DNA from: Nonomuraea typhae
Lineage (GTDB): Bacteria > Actinomycetota > Actinomycetes > Streptosporangiales > Streptosporangiaceae
Direction of reading: 5' to 3'
Assembly: GCF_009760925.1 (NCBI RefSeq)
Contig: NZ_VRLV01000010.1
Span: 186,001-250,000, forward strand
Length of the DNA: 64,000 nucleotides
In this document: positions 1-8,251 of the stretch, one piece after another
How positions within the stretch are numbered: the stretch's first letter is position 1
How the letters are laid out: every line of letters starts with the position of its first letter
Translations under genes and position numbers: made by a program
Notes under the pieces: generated by a model
Databases searched by the model: none
Seen by the model: only the letters and a program-made list of their open reading frames with translations
Told to the model about the DNA's origin: nothing

Positions 1-20
1 CCTCCTGATGGGAGTTGGCG

Positions 21-2405
21 ATGGAGTGGAGCGCCCCCGGGTACACCGAGGTCCGACAGCTTGGTGCGGGTGGAAGTGGCCGGGTCGTGCTGGCCGTGCA
101 TGACGACACCGGCGTCAAAGTCGCGATCAAATATCTCAACGAGCAGCTCAGACGGGACCCGGCGGCCCTGGCCAGGTTCCAGTCGGAGGCCAGGCTGCTG
201 ACCACGGTGCGCGATCAGCACATCGCGACCATGTGGGAGTACATCCAGGAGCCCGATGGCGCGGCCATCGTGATGGAACTGGTCAACGGCGTCTCCCTGC
301 GGGCGCTGCTGCGGGAGAACGGCACCACCGGGCCGGAGGCGGCCCTGGTCGTGCTCAAGGGCTCGCTGCTGGGGCTGGCTCGGGCGCACGCGCTCGGGCT
401 AGTGCACCGGGACTACAAGCCGGAGAACGTCCTCGTCCGCGAGGACGGGGCCAGCAAGCTGGTCGACTTCGGCATCGCCGTACGGGAAGGGACGGCCGCG
501 CACCCCGAGGGGACGCCGCCGTACATGGCGCCGGAGATGTGGGCGGGCGGCCCGGCCTCGCCCGCCACCGACGTGTACGCGGCGACGGCGGTCTTCTTCG
601 AGTGCCTGACCGGGCACCGGCCCTACCGCTCGACCGAGCCCAGCGTGCTGGGGTACCAGCATCTGCACGCGCCGATCCCGGTCCAGGACGCGCCCGAGCC
701 GGTCCGCGAGCTGATCACGCGGGGGATGGCCAAGGAGCCGGACCGGCGTCCGGCCGGGGCGGCGGAGTTCGTCGCCGAGCTGGAGACGGTGGCCCGCGCG
801 GCCTACGGCGAGGACTGGGAGGAGCGCGGACGCCGCCGCCTGGCCGCGCTCGTGGGCCTGCTGGCGCTCCTGTGGCCGATGCCGCAGGCGGCCACGCCGC
901 AGGTCGGCACCGCGGTCACGCGGACGGTCTTCCGCGCGATGCGGGCCAACGCGGTCCGGATGGGCGTGGGCACCGGGCTGGCGGTCGCGGTGGCGGTCGC
1001 CGCGGTGATCGCGCTGAACAACCGGGTGCCGGTCACGCCGGTGGACACGGTGGCGGCGGCGCCGTCCGAGACGCCGGAGCTGAGCCCGGCGCAGTTGGGG
1101 ACGCCGACGCCGACCCTGCCGACGGAGACGCCCGAGGTCGTCGACCCGAGCGCGATCGCCTCGGTGCCGGTGGCCGTGGTCCCGAGCGTCGCGCCGCCCA
1201 CGGATCCGCCCACCGGCCCGGAGACGGGTCCGGTCACGGACCCGCAGGTCACGAACCCACCGGCCACGAACCCACCGGCCACGAAGCGGCCTCCGACGAA
1301 GAGCCCGCCCACGACGAAGACCCCGACCAAGCCGACGAAGACCCCGACCAAGCCGCCCACGAAGCCTCCGACCAAACCTCCGACCAAACCCCCGACGAAG
1401 CCCCCGACGCCGACGATCACCCCTGTCCCGCCCACCACCGTCTCCGCCCTCTCCCTGGGCAGGCTGACGCTCAGCGAGGGCAACGTGGCGTCGGGATCGG
1501 TCACCGTCCGCGCGACCGGCACCGCCGAGGTCACGCTCACCGCCCGCCTGACCGTGGGCGGGACCACGGTCAGGTCCACGCAGGCCCGCCTGCGTGGCGC
1601 GCTCTCCTACACCCGCTCCTTCAGCCACACGCTGCCCGAGCGCCCGTGCGGGGAGAACGTGACGCTGACGGTCACGACCTCGCCCGCCGCCCCGGGCGGC
1701 CCGCGCAGCAGCACCGTGGCCGTCCCGGCGTGCCCGACCGAGGTGACGAGCCTGCGGGCGGCGCTGGCGGTGGCGCAGGCGCCGGGCCGCGCGGTGAGCG
1801 TGCGGGTCCAGGTGGGCGCCAGCGGCACGGCCGCGATCCCGTTGTCGGCCAGGTTGTCGCTGAACGGCGAGCAGGTGCTGACCCGGCAGGCGACCCTGGC
1901 CGGGCAGCGGTCCTACACCCGGGCCTTCAGCCACACCTTCGCCAAGCGTCCATGTGGCGGGACGCTGTCCGTGCACGTGACGGCCGGCAGCCGGGAGACC
2001 TCCGCCCAGGCGGCGGTGCCTTGTCCGGCGGGGGTGGCGCGGATCGCCATTCTGCGCGCCGTCCTGAGCACGGGCGGCAAGGCCGTCGCGACGGTCGGCG
2101 TCACGACCCTCAACGAGCAGGCGGTACGGCTGAGCGTCGCCTTCACCGCGGCCGGGCGGACGATCGGCAGCCGGGTGCTGGAACTGGCCGGCCAGACCGC
2201 CTACAGCAGGACGGTGGCCTTCTCAGCAGGGAAGGTGTCCTGCGGCACGGGGTGGTCGGTGACCGCCTCGGCCGGCGGGAAGTCGGACAGCGCCTCCGGC
2301 CGGACTCCGGCATGTCCCCCTGAACCATCAGAAACCCCTTCTCCACCACCAACAGACAAGAAACCATCAGAGAACCCCACGGAAACCCATAAACCGGAAG
2401 AGTGA
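21..2405 (+). CDS. Membrane Ser/Thr protein kinase with three extracytoplasmic repeats
   Basis: Receptor-type Hanks kinase of 794 residues. The kinase domain fills roughly residues 8-260: VAIKYL holds the ATP-binding Lys, HRDYKPEN (about 128-135) the catalytic Asp, and DFG (about 148) the metal ligand. A membrane segment follows at about 313-330, then a long Pro/Thr/Lys-rich stalk, then three tandem repeats of about 90 residues from about 473 to 770. Each repeat ends in a Cys-containing beta-rich segment, so this looks like an extracytoplasmic sensor and not PASTA. I chose ATG at 21 because GGGAG lies six bases before it; an in-frame TTG at 15 is the alternative. A second kinase and a pseudokinase follow on the same strand. 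The ligand is unknown. Confidence 0.93.
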   Translation: MEWSAPGYTEVRQLGAGGSGRVVLAVHDDTGVKVAIKYLNEQLRRDPAALARFQSEARLLTTVRDQHIATMWEYIQEPDGAAIVMELVNGVSLRALLRENGTTGPEAALVVLKGSLLGLARAHALGLVHRDYKPENVLVREDGASKLVDFGIAVREGTAAHPEGTPPYMAPEMWAGGPASPATDVYAATAVFFECLTGHRPYRSTEPSVLGYQHLHAPIPVQDAPEPVRELITRGMAKEPDRRPAGAAEFVAELETVARAAYGEDWEERGRRRLAALVGLLALLWPMPQAATPQVGTAVTRTVFRAMRANAVRMGVGTGLAVAVAVAAVIALNNRVPVTPVDTVAAAPSETPELSPAQLGTPTPTLPTETPEVVDPSAIASVPVAVVPSVAPPTDPPTGPETGPVTDPQVTNPPATNPPATKRPPTKSPPTTKTPTKPTKTPTKPPTKPPTKPPTKPPTKPPTPTITPVPPTTVSALSLGRLTLSEGNVASGSVTVRATGTAEVTLTARLTVGGTTVRSTQARLRGALSYTRSFSHTLPERPCGENVTLTVTTSPAAPGGPRSSTVAVPACPTEVTSLRAALAVAQAPGRAVSVRVQVGASGTAAIPLSARLSLNGEQVLTRQATLAGQRSYTRAFSHTFAKRPCGGTLSVHVTAGSRETSAQAAVPCPAGVARIAILRAVLSTGGKAVATVGVTTLNEQAVRLSVAFTAAGRTIGSRVLELAGQTAYSRTVAFSAGKVSCGTGWSVTASAGGKSDSASGRTPACPPEPSETPSPPPTDKKPSENPTETHKPEE
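1310..1410 (+). repeat. Degenerate repeat encoding the Pro-Thr-Lys stalk
   Basis: Imperfect tandem repeats of about 12 bases encode repeated PTKP/PTKT units in the first kinase. They probably form an extended linker through the cell wall between the membrane segment and the sensor repeats. Such tracts vary in copy number and are prone to misassembly. Confidence 0.75.
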
Positions 2406-2493
2406 AATATCCGACTCTTCAGGAGTAAGAGGGGTTACACTGCCGTGCGTCTGAAGTGGGTGGGGGCCCTGACGACTCCAGAGAAGAGGCGTT

Positions 2494-4167
2494 ATGGATG
2501 GGCAGTGGGGGGTTCCCGGCTACACCGAGGTCCGCGAACTGGGCTCCGGTGCGTCGGGACGCGTCGTCCTGGCCGGCCGGGACCACGACGGCACGCAGGT
2601 CGCCATCAAGTACCTGTCCGAGGAGCTGCGCCTCGACGTGGCGTTCGTCGCCCGCTTCCGGCACGAGGCGCGGCTGCTGGCCACCATGCGCAGCCCGTAC
2701 AACGCCCGGCTGATCGAGTACGTCGAGAACGGCGAAGGCGCCGCCATCGTCATGGACCTGGTCAACGGCGTCTCCCTGCGCGAGATCCTGAGCTCAGAGG
2801 GCCCCACCGGGCCGGAGGCCGCGCTGACCGTCCTCAAGGGCTCGCTGCGCGGCCTGGCCTCCGCCCACGCGCTCGGCGTCGTGCACCGGGACTTCAAGCC
2901 GGAGAACGTCATCGTCGAAGGTGACGGCACCAGCAAGCTGGTCGACTTCGGCATCGCCGTACACGTGGGGCAGGGGACGAACACCTCAGGAACCCCGCCG
3001 TACATGGCGCCCGAGCAGTGGGCGGGCGGCGCCGCCACGCCCGCGACCGACGTCTACGCGGCCACCGTCGTCTTCTTCGAGTGCCTGACCGGCGCCCGCC
3101 CCTACCGGGCGACCAACCTGGCCGCGCTGGCCCGCCAGCACCACAGCTCCCCGCCGCCGCTCGAGGAGGTGGCCGAGCCGCTGCGCGGGCTGGTCGAGCG
3201 CGGGCTGGCCAAGCATCCCGCCGAGCGCCCGGCGACGGCCGACATCCTGCTGGCCGAGCTGGAGACGGTCGCCGTCCAGGCGTACGGCCCCGACTGGGAG
3301 GAGCGCGGACGCCGCCGCCTGGCCAGGCTGGCCGGGCTGTTGCTCCTGTTGTTCCCGGCGCCGCCGGAGGGGACCGCGCAGATCGCGACCTCCGTGGCCG
3401 AGACCCAGTTCCGCGCCCCGGCCAGGCTGATGAGCAAGCTCGGCGCCAAGATCGCCGTCGGCGCGGTCTGCGTCGGCGCGCTGGTGGCCGTGGCGATCGT
3501 GGTGACCACCGCCTCCGACGGCGAACCCCGGCTGCAGGCGGCCAGCAGCTCACCGACGATCAGCGTGACGCCGCAGGAGGTCCCGCTGCCCGAGGAGACC
3601 TCCGAGGAGCCGGCACCGGAGGAGACGACCGAGGAGCCGACGCCGGAACCCTCCAGCTCGGCCAGCGCCGCGCCGCCGCCCGTGACGCCCCCGCCGCCCG
3701 CCGTGACACCCACGCGGAAGCCGACGCCCACGCCGACTCCCAAACCGACCAAGCCCACCAAGACGAAGTCCAAGAAGCCCACCGTCTCGCCCACCCCCGA
3801 GGAGGAGGAGACGCCGGAGGAGGGCATCACCGGCCGCGCCAGCACCGACGAGAGCACGCCGCCACCCACGACCTCCGCGCCCCCGCCCACCACCTCCGCG
3901 CCCCCGACAGTCCCGCCGACGACCCAGCAGCCCCCGACCAGGACTCCGAGCGGCGAGGGGGTGGGTGCGGGCTCAGGATCGGGTGCGGGCTCAGGATCGG
4001 GTGCGGGCTCAGGGGAAGGCGCGGGCTCGAGGCCGGGAGCCGATGCGCCGGAGGCGGAGCAGATCCCGGCCGCGGTCCTGGCGTTCGGGCTGATGACGTC
4101 CGGCGCGGTACCCGTCACACTTGCGGTGAGGCGCCGCATGGCGGGGCGGCATCGCAGGCGGCGCTAG
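2494..4167 (+). CDS. Membrane Ser/Thr protein kinase, second copy
   Basis: Paralogue of the upstream kinase, 557 residues. The N-terminal kinase domain (about 8-260) is very similar to it, with VAIKYL, HRDFKPEN (about 130) and DFGIAV. A membrane segment lies at about 318-340, followed by a Pro/Thr/Glu-rich region and a Gly-Ser-Ala repeat. A second hydrophobic segment near 525-548 is followed by an Arg-rich tail. The tail region could therefore loop out and return to the cytoplasm, unlike the first kinase, and it has no folded sensor repeats. A GAAGAGG motif precedes the ATG. The near-identical kinase cores suggest local duplication with divergence of the outer parts. Confidence 0.92.
   Translation: MDGQWGVPGYTEVRELGSGASGRVVLAGRDHDGTQVAIKYLSEELRLDVAFVARFRHEARLLATMRSPYNARLIEYVENGEGAAIVMDLVNGVSLREILSSEGPTGPEAALTVLKGSLRGLASAHALGVVHRDFKPENVIVEGDGTSKLVDFGIAVHVGQGTNTSGTPPYMAPEQWAGGAATPATDVYAATVVFFECLTGARPYRATNLAALARQHHSSPPPLEEVAEPLRGLVERGLAKHPAERPATADILLAELETVAVQAYGPDWEERGRRRLARLAGLLLLLFPAPPEGTAQIATSVAETQFRAPARLMSKLGAKIAVGAVCVGALVAVAIVVTTASDGEPRLQAASSSPTISVTPQEVPLPEETSEEPAPEETTEEPTPEPSSSASAAPPPVTPPPPAVTPTRKPTPTPTPKPTKPTKTKSKKPTVSPTPEEEETPEEGITGRASTDESTPPPTTSAPPPTTSAPPTVPPTTQQPPTRTPSGEGVGAGSGSGAGSGSGAGSGEGAGSRPGADAPEAEQIPAAVLAFGLMTSGAVPVTLAVRRRMAGRHRRRR
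3963..4013 (+). repeat. 18-bp tandem repeat, almost three copies
   Basis: The unit GGGTGCGGGCTCAGGATC occurs at 3963-3980 and 3981-3998, with a partial third copy to 4013. It encodes a Gly-Ala-Gly-Ser-Gly-Ser linker in the second kinase. In-frame units would let the linker length vary without a frameshift. Confidence 0.9.
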
Positions 4168-4188
4168 GAAACCCGGGGAGCGACGGCG

Positions 4189-5541
4189 ATGAGCAAGGCG
4201 AACGGGTCCATCGCCGGTTACCGGCTCACGGACCACACCCGCATCACCGAACTGGGCACCTGGGCCGACGCGATCACGCCGGACGGCCGCCGGGCCGGGG
4301 CGCTGCGCTTCGACCCCGGCCTCGTGGGGCTGCCCGGGGTGCGCGAGCGCGTCGTGGCCGCCGTGGTGGCCGACCGGCGGCTGGCGCAGGGCGGTCCACC
4401 GGGTGCGCAGGGCGGACCACCCAGTCCGCAGGGCGGGTCGTCGGGGCTTGTGCAGGTGGCCGACGTGGTGGCGGCGGGCGCGGACGTGTGGCTGCTGACC
4501 GCCGCCGCGATCAGCCCCTCGCTGGGCGATCTCATGGCGGCAAGGGCCGTGGATCCGCCGGGGGCGGCAGCCGTACTCGTGGAGACCGCGCAGACGCTGC
4601 AGGCGCTGCACGCGTCGGGGCTGGCGCACGGGTCGCTGCACCCGGGCACGATCGTGATCGCGGAGAACGGCGCCGCGCTGCTGATCGAGCGCGGGCTCCT
4701 GGACGCGGTCCGTGACCAGGAGGCGTCGCCGGAGCGTGACGTGTCCGCCTGGGCGACGCTGGCCAGGTCGCTGGGCGCCTCCTGCCCGGAGCCGTCCGCT
4801 CGGCTGCTGGACCGGGCGGCGGCCACGGCCACCCTGCACGGCCTGGCCGCGGCCGGGGACGTCCTGCTCGGCCAGCGGGAGGCGCTGCCCGGCGGGCAGA
4901 TCACCCGTGACCGGCTGGCCCAGGAGGTGCGCAACCGGACCACGCTGGAGATCGGCCTCAACCCGATCCCGGAGCGGGACGAGGGCGAGATCGTCACCCT
5001 GCTCCACGCCCCGGCCTTCGAGCACTTCGGCCCCGGTGTGGGCACGGGAGAGCCGCAGGTGGAGACCACGGCCGCGCGCATGTGGCGGCAGGGCGCCCAG
5101 GAGGCCGCGCCCGCCAGAAGGAGCGGGCGCGCGGCGCGGGCCCGGCGGCGGCGCACGGTGCTGGCCGCGGCGGTGTTCGCGGTCGTCGTGGCCGGAGGGC
5201 TGCTGGCCTGGTTCCGGCTGAGCGGCCCGTCGACTCCGCTGGCGGTGACCGCGATCGAGGTGAGCGCCCCGAAGAAGGCCCAGGGTTGTGACGCGGACGT
5301 GCTGATCACCGGCAAGATCAGCACGAACGGCGGCGCCGGGGAGATCCGCTACGAGTGGGCGCAGAGCGACAGGAAGGAGAAGATCCTCCAGACGCAGCGC
5401 ACGACCTCGGACAAGACCTCTTACTCGCTCCCGCTGAAGTGGAAGGTGTCGGGCAGGAGCACCGCCAAGCTCACGGCGACGCTGACGGTCACCTCCCCGC
5501 AACGTCTGCAGGACAAGGCCACCTTCACCTACAAGTGCTGA
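4189..5541 (+). CDS. Membrane pseudokinase
   Basis: A protein of 450 residues with the outline of a kinase fold. The catalytic motif HRDLKPEN is replaced by HGSLHPGTIVI at about 146-156, so the catalytic Asp is Ser. No VAIK lysine or DFG is recognisable. A membrane segment lies at about 323-343, followed by a beta-rich extracytoplasmic domain of about 100 residues with a Cys near each end (about 365 and 450). The domain recalls single repeats of the first kinase. GGGGAG precedes the ATG and the gap to the upstream kinase gene is 21 bases, so the three are probably one operon. A scaffold or regulatory subunit for the two kinases is likely, by inference. Confidence 0.78.
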   Translation: MSKANGSIAGYRLTDHTRITELGTWADAITPDGRRAGALRFDPGLVGLPGVRERVVAAVVADRRLAQGGPPGAQGGPPSPQGGSSGLVQVADVVAAGADVWLLTAAAISPSLGDLMAARAVDPPGAAAVLVETAQTLQALHASGLAHGSLHPGTIVIAENGAALLIERGLLDAVRDQEASPERDVSAWATLARSLGASCPEPSARLLDRAAATATLHGLAAAGDVLLGQREALPGGQITRDRLAQEVRNRTTLEIGLNPIPERDEGEIVTLLHAPAFEHFGPGVGTGEPQVETTAARMWRQGAQEAAPARRSGRAARARRRRTVLAAAVFAVVVAGGLLAWFRLSGPSTPLAVTAIEVSAPKKAQGCDADVLITGKISTNGGAGEIRYEWAQSDRKEKILQTQRTTSDKTSYSLPLKWKVSGRSTAKLTATLTVTSPQRLQDKATFTYKC

Positions 5542-5572
5542 CAATGCATCTCATTGCACTTCTTATTACGCT
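5542..5572 (+). promoter_or_regulatory. Leaderless promoter with inverted repeat
   Basis: TACGCT at 5567-5572 lies exactly six bases before the ATG at 5579, and no ribosome binding site is present, the usual layout of an actinobacterial leaderless start. Just upstream, CAATG and CATTG at 5542-5556 form a perfect inverted repeat with a five-base spacer, placed to cover the -35 region. Confidence 0.5.
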
Positions 5573-5578
5573 GGCGAC

Positions 5579-6877
5579 ATGACCTCGCAGACCCCGGCGG
5601 GCTGGTACCCCGACCCCTACGGATCGCCCCAACTCCGCTGGTGGGACGGCAACCAGTGGACCGACGCCACACACGCGCAGGAACAGGCGCCCCCGCAGCC
5701 TCCGCAAGCCCCGCAGCCCGCGCCGCAGGACGGCACGGACTGGTCGGCCCACCCCGCCAACCCCACACTGCAGTACGGCACGCCCTTGCAGGGCCAGGGC
5801 CAGTACGGCCAGCCGTCCTCCGGGTCGACCCCGAACCCGACGACCCCCTTCGCGCAGCCGTCCTTCGAGCAGCGCCCGTCCTACGAGCAGAGCACGTACG
5901 GCCAGCCGAACCCGTACGAGCAGCAAGGCAGCCCGCAAAGCGGCCCGCAGAGCACGTACGGCCCGCCGAATCCGCAGGACCAGCTGACCCAGAACGCGTA
6001 CGGCCAGCAGCAGCCGACCGCCGTGTACGGCCAGCAACCCGGGCAGTTCGGCCAGTGGGGCGGCTCCCTGCCGCCCGGCCCCGGCGGCTACGGCCCCCCG
6101 CCGAAGAAGGGCGGCCCGCTGCCGTGGATCCTCGGCGGCGTGGGCGTGCTCGTGGTGGTGGCGCTGATCGTGGTGGCCGCCGTCGTGGTCGTCAACCAGA
6201 CGAGCGGCGGCACCGCGGCGCCCCCGTCCACGCCCCCCACGTCCTCCGAGGCCCCGTTCCCCACGGAGACCGAGGACCCGGGCTCCCCCGTCCCCACCGC
6301 GCCCGGTTCGCCCGCCCCGATCCCCACGGAGCTGCCCGGCGTCGAGGGCGGCCGCATCACCGACACCACGGCCGGCCTGTCCTTCGAGATCCCGCAGGGC
6401 TGGAAGGTGCCGCAGGCCAGCCAGGTCAACGGCACCGAACCGGACCGGCAGAACTGGAGCAGCGCGGCCGAGGCGGTCTCGCACGAGAAGTACGACGGCA
6501 AGTCGAACTGGATCGGCAACGTCTACGCCGGCGCGCTGAACCCGCTCTACCCCTACCAGGGCACCCAGAGCCTGGGCGCGACGGCGAACACGGTGCTGGC
6601 CACGTTCGCCGGTTACTACCAGCTCCCCCACACCAGGAAGCTCGTCAAGAACGAGGCGATCAAGATCGGGGACAAGGACGCCTGGGTGCTCCAGTTCGAG
6701 CTGGACTTCTCCAAGGTCGCCAAGGAGAAGGGCTACAAATGGAAGAAGGAGAACGCCGCCATCGTGCTGATGGACCGCGGCACCGGCGAGCGGCCGACCC
6801 TCCTGTACGTCTCCGTCCCCGACAACTTGGGCACCGATGTGGTGAACCAGGTTCTCAGCTCTCTCAAGCCCGCCTGA
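5579..6877 (+). CDS. DUF2510 membrane protein
   Basis: A protein of 432 residues. It starts with a DUF2510 motif (PGWYPDPYG..LRWWDG.QWT, about 6-30), then a long Gln/Pro/Tyr-rich cytoplasmic region, then one membrane segment (about 180-205), then an extracytoplasmic domain of about 200 residues with a Pro/Thr linker. The outer domain resembles nothing I can name. DUF2510 proteins of this layout are common in actinobacteria and of unknown function. The leaderless promoter suggests expression separate from the kinase genes 37 bases upstream, though the proximity suggests a functional link. Confidence 0.85.
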   Translation: MTSQTPAGWYPDPYGSPQLRWWDGNQWTDATHAQEQAPPQPPQAPQPAPQDGTDWSAHPANPTLQYGTPLQGQGQYGQPSSGSTPNPTTPFAQPSFEQRPSYEQSTYGQPNPYEQQGSPQSGPQSTYGPPNPQDQLTQNAYGQQQPTAVYGQQPGQFGQWGGSLPPGPGGYGPPPKKGGPLPWILGGVGVLVVVALIVVAAVVVVNQTSGGTAAPPSTPPTSSEAPFPTETEDPGSPVPTAPGSPAPIPTELPGVEGGRITDTTAGLSFEIPQGWKVPQASQVNGTEPDRQNWSSAAEAVSHEKYDGKSNWIGNVYAGALNPLYPYQGTQSLGATANTVLATFAGYYQLPHTRKLVKNEAIKIGDKDAWVLQFELDFSKVAKEKGYKWKKENAAIVLMDRGTGERPTLLYVSVPDNLGTDVVNQVLSSLKPA

Positions 6878-6887
6878 CCAGGGGCAC

Positions 6888-6893
6888 TAGGCT
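6888..6893 (+). promoter_or_regulatory. -10 element of a leaderless orn transcript
   Basis: TAGGCT lies exactly six bases before the orn ATG and no Shine-Dalgarno sequence is present. No convincing -35 is visible. Confidence 0.5.
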
Positions 6894-6899
6894 GAACCC

Positions 6900-7493
6900 A
6901 TGAGTGACTTGCTCGTTTGGATCGACTGCGAGATGACCGGCCTCGACCTCGGCCGAGACGCACTCGTCGAAGTGGCGTGCGTGATCACCGACAGCGAGCT
7001 CAACCAGGTGGACGAGGGCGTGGACGTGGTCATCAAGCCGCCGCCCGAGTCGCTGGAGCAGATGTCGGAGGTGGTGCGTGAGATGCACACCGCCTCCGGG
7101 CTGCTGCCGCTGCTCGGACAGGGGGTGACGCTGGCCGAGGCCGAGTCGCTCGTGCTCGACTACATCCGCCGGCACATCCCGGAGCCGAAGAAGGCACCGC
7201 TGTGCGGCAACTCGATCGGCACCGACCGCACGTTCATCGCCCGTGACATGCCCGCGGTCGACGCCTTCCTGCACTACCGGATGGTCGACGTCTCGTCGAT
7301 CAAGGAGCTGGTGCGCCGCTGGTATCCGAGGGTGTACTTCGCCGCCCCGGAGAAGCAGGGCGGGCACCGCGCCCTGGCCGACATCACGGAGTCGATCAGG
7401 GAGTTGCGCTACTACCGGGCGGCCGTGTTCGTGGGTCAGCCCGGTCCAGACTCGATGACGGCCAGGGGACTCGCCGAACGCGTCAGCGGATAA
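6900..7493 (+). CDS. orn: Oligoribonuclease
   Basis: A 3'-5' exoribonuclease of the DEDDh family, 197 residues, the usual length. It degrades 2-5 nucleotide RNAs, and in bacteria with c-di-GMP it also degrades pGpG. The exonuclease I motif WIDCEMTGLD (Asp9, Glu11) opens the protein; the later motif GGHRALADI (about 155-163) carries the catalytic His and Asp. The gene stands directly before tRNA-His on the same strand. Confidence 0.96.
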   Translation: MSDLLVWIDCEMTGLDLGRDALVEVACVITDSELNQVDEGVDVVIKPPPESLEQMSEVVREMHTASGLLPLLGQGVTLAEAESLVLDYIRRHIPEPKKAPLCGNSIGTDRTFIARDMPAVDAFLHYRMVDVSSIKELVRRWYPRVYFAAPEKQGGHRALADITESIRELRYYRAAVFVGQPGPDSMTARGLAERVSG

Positions 7494-7523
7494 TCGGGTG
7501 GCGTAAAGACTCCCGAACACCGC

Positions 7524-7555
7524 TACACTTTTCCTGTGCCGCCGCGATGCGGCAC
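7524..7555 (+). promoter_or_regulatory. Promoter and leader hairpin of tRNA-His
   Basis: TACACT at 7524-7529 is a good -10 candidate for the tRNA. A perfect 7-bp hairpin (GTGCCGC at 7536-7542, GCGGCAC at 7549-7555) lies between it and the mature 5' end. It may be part of the precursor recognised during processing. The -35 is not recognisable. Confidence 0.45.
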
Positions 7556-7559
7556 GCAT

Positions 7560-7633
7560 GGTGGGCGTAGCTCAGTTGGCAGAGCGCCAGGTTGTGGTCC
7601 TGGATGTCGGGGGTTCAAGTCCCCTCGCTCACC
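7560..7633 (+). tRNA. tRNA-His (GTG)
   Basis: The cloverleaf can be drawn completely. The acceptor stem pairs GTGGGCG (7561-7567) with CGCTCAC (7626-7632). The anticodon stem CCAGG/CCTGG encloses the loop TTGTGGT, with anticodon GTG at 7594-7596, and the T-loop reads GTTCAAG. G at 7560 faces C at 7633, the G-1:C73 pair that marks tRNA-His. CCA is not encoded and must be added after transcription. Confidence 0.97.
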
Positions 7634-7640
7634 CTGGAAC

Positions 7641-7674
7641 GACAGGCCCGGTCACAGTGGTGGCCGGGCCTGTC
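7641..7674 (+). terminator. Terminator hairpin after tRNA-His
   Basis: A perfect 11-bp stem, GACAGGCCCGG (7641-7651) with CCGGGCCTGTC (7664-7674), has a 12-base loop and begins eight bases after the tRNA. No T-tract follows, as is common at high GC. The rest of 7675-7939 shows no gene I can support. Confidence 0.75.
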
Positions 7675-7939
7675 GCATGCCCGCGGGACTGCGGTCACGC
7701 GGGCGTCGCGGCTCGCGTGACGCACCATGTCGTACGGCTCGCGTTCCCGATTCGCCTTGTCCGCGCCGTGTGGCTCCAATACCGTTCTGATACTGCCTGG
7801 ACCCCATCGACGCGCCTCCGTTTTCTCCAGCAACGTCCCCAAACCAGGTCTTTGCGAGTTATGCTCGCTGTCTACCGCTAGCGCCGGATGCGTGGGGGGC
7901 CCTCGGCGATCTGACCGACATCGCGCCCTCGGAGGCCGG

Positions 7940-8167
7940 ATGAGAGTCGACGACACCGCCTTCGGCGGCGTGTTCACGTCCTTAAGCAAGCGCGAGGCAG
8001 AAGTCATGGACCTGATCGCCACCGGTCAGTCCAACGGACAGATAGCCCAGCGCCTGTTCCTGAGCGAGAAGACGGTGAAAAACCACGTCAATCGCATATA
8101 CGCCAAGCTGGGCGTGGACTCGCGAGTCACCGCCATAGGTCTGTGGAACTCCCGTTCCCGCGACTGA
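7940..8167 (+). CDS. Short LuxR-type DNA-binding protein
   Basis: A 75-residue protein that is almost only a LuxR/NarL helix-turn-helix domain (LSKREAEVMDLIATG, then NGQIAQRLFLSEKTVKNHVNRIYAKLGV). It has no receiver or sensor domain, so its activity cannot be set by phosphorylation in the usual way. GGAGG four bases before the ATG at 7940 supports this start. The frame stays open upstream to 7727, but that part is Cys/Ser/Arg-rich and looks non-coding. Stand-alone LuxR-domain proteins are widespread in actinomycetes; the target is unknown. Confidence 0.8.
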   Translation: MRVDDTAFGGVFTSLSKREAEVMDLIATGQSNGQIAQRLFLSEKTVKNHVNRIYAKLGVDSRVTAIGLWNSRSRD

Positions 8168-8209
8168 CCTCTTCTTTCCAGCAGGTACGGCGGAGCCGCC
8201 CCGCCGCTG

Positions 8210-8236
8210 CCCGCGGCCGGTTCCCGCAGCCGCGGG
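8210..8236. terminator. Hairpin between convergent genes
   Basis: CCCGCGGC (8210-8217) pairs perfectly with GCCGCGGG (8229-8236) across an 11-base loop. It lies between the 3' end of the LuxR-type gene and the 3' end of lat, so it may end transcription from both sides. No T-tract is seen. Confidence 0.55.
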
Positions 8237-8251
8237 CCTGACACGCTCGGT

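Noticed and set aside
7727..7939. N-terminal extension of the short LuxR-type protein
   Set aside because: The residues are Ser/Cys/Arg-rich without any domain, and GGAGG before the ATG at 7940 gives a better start.
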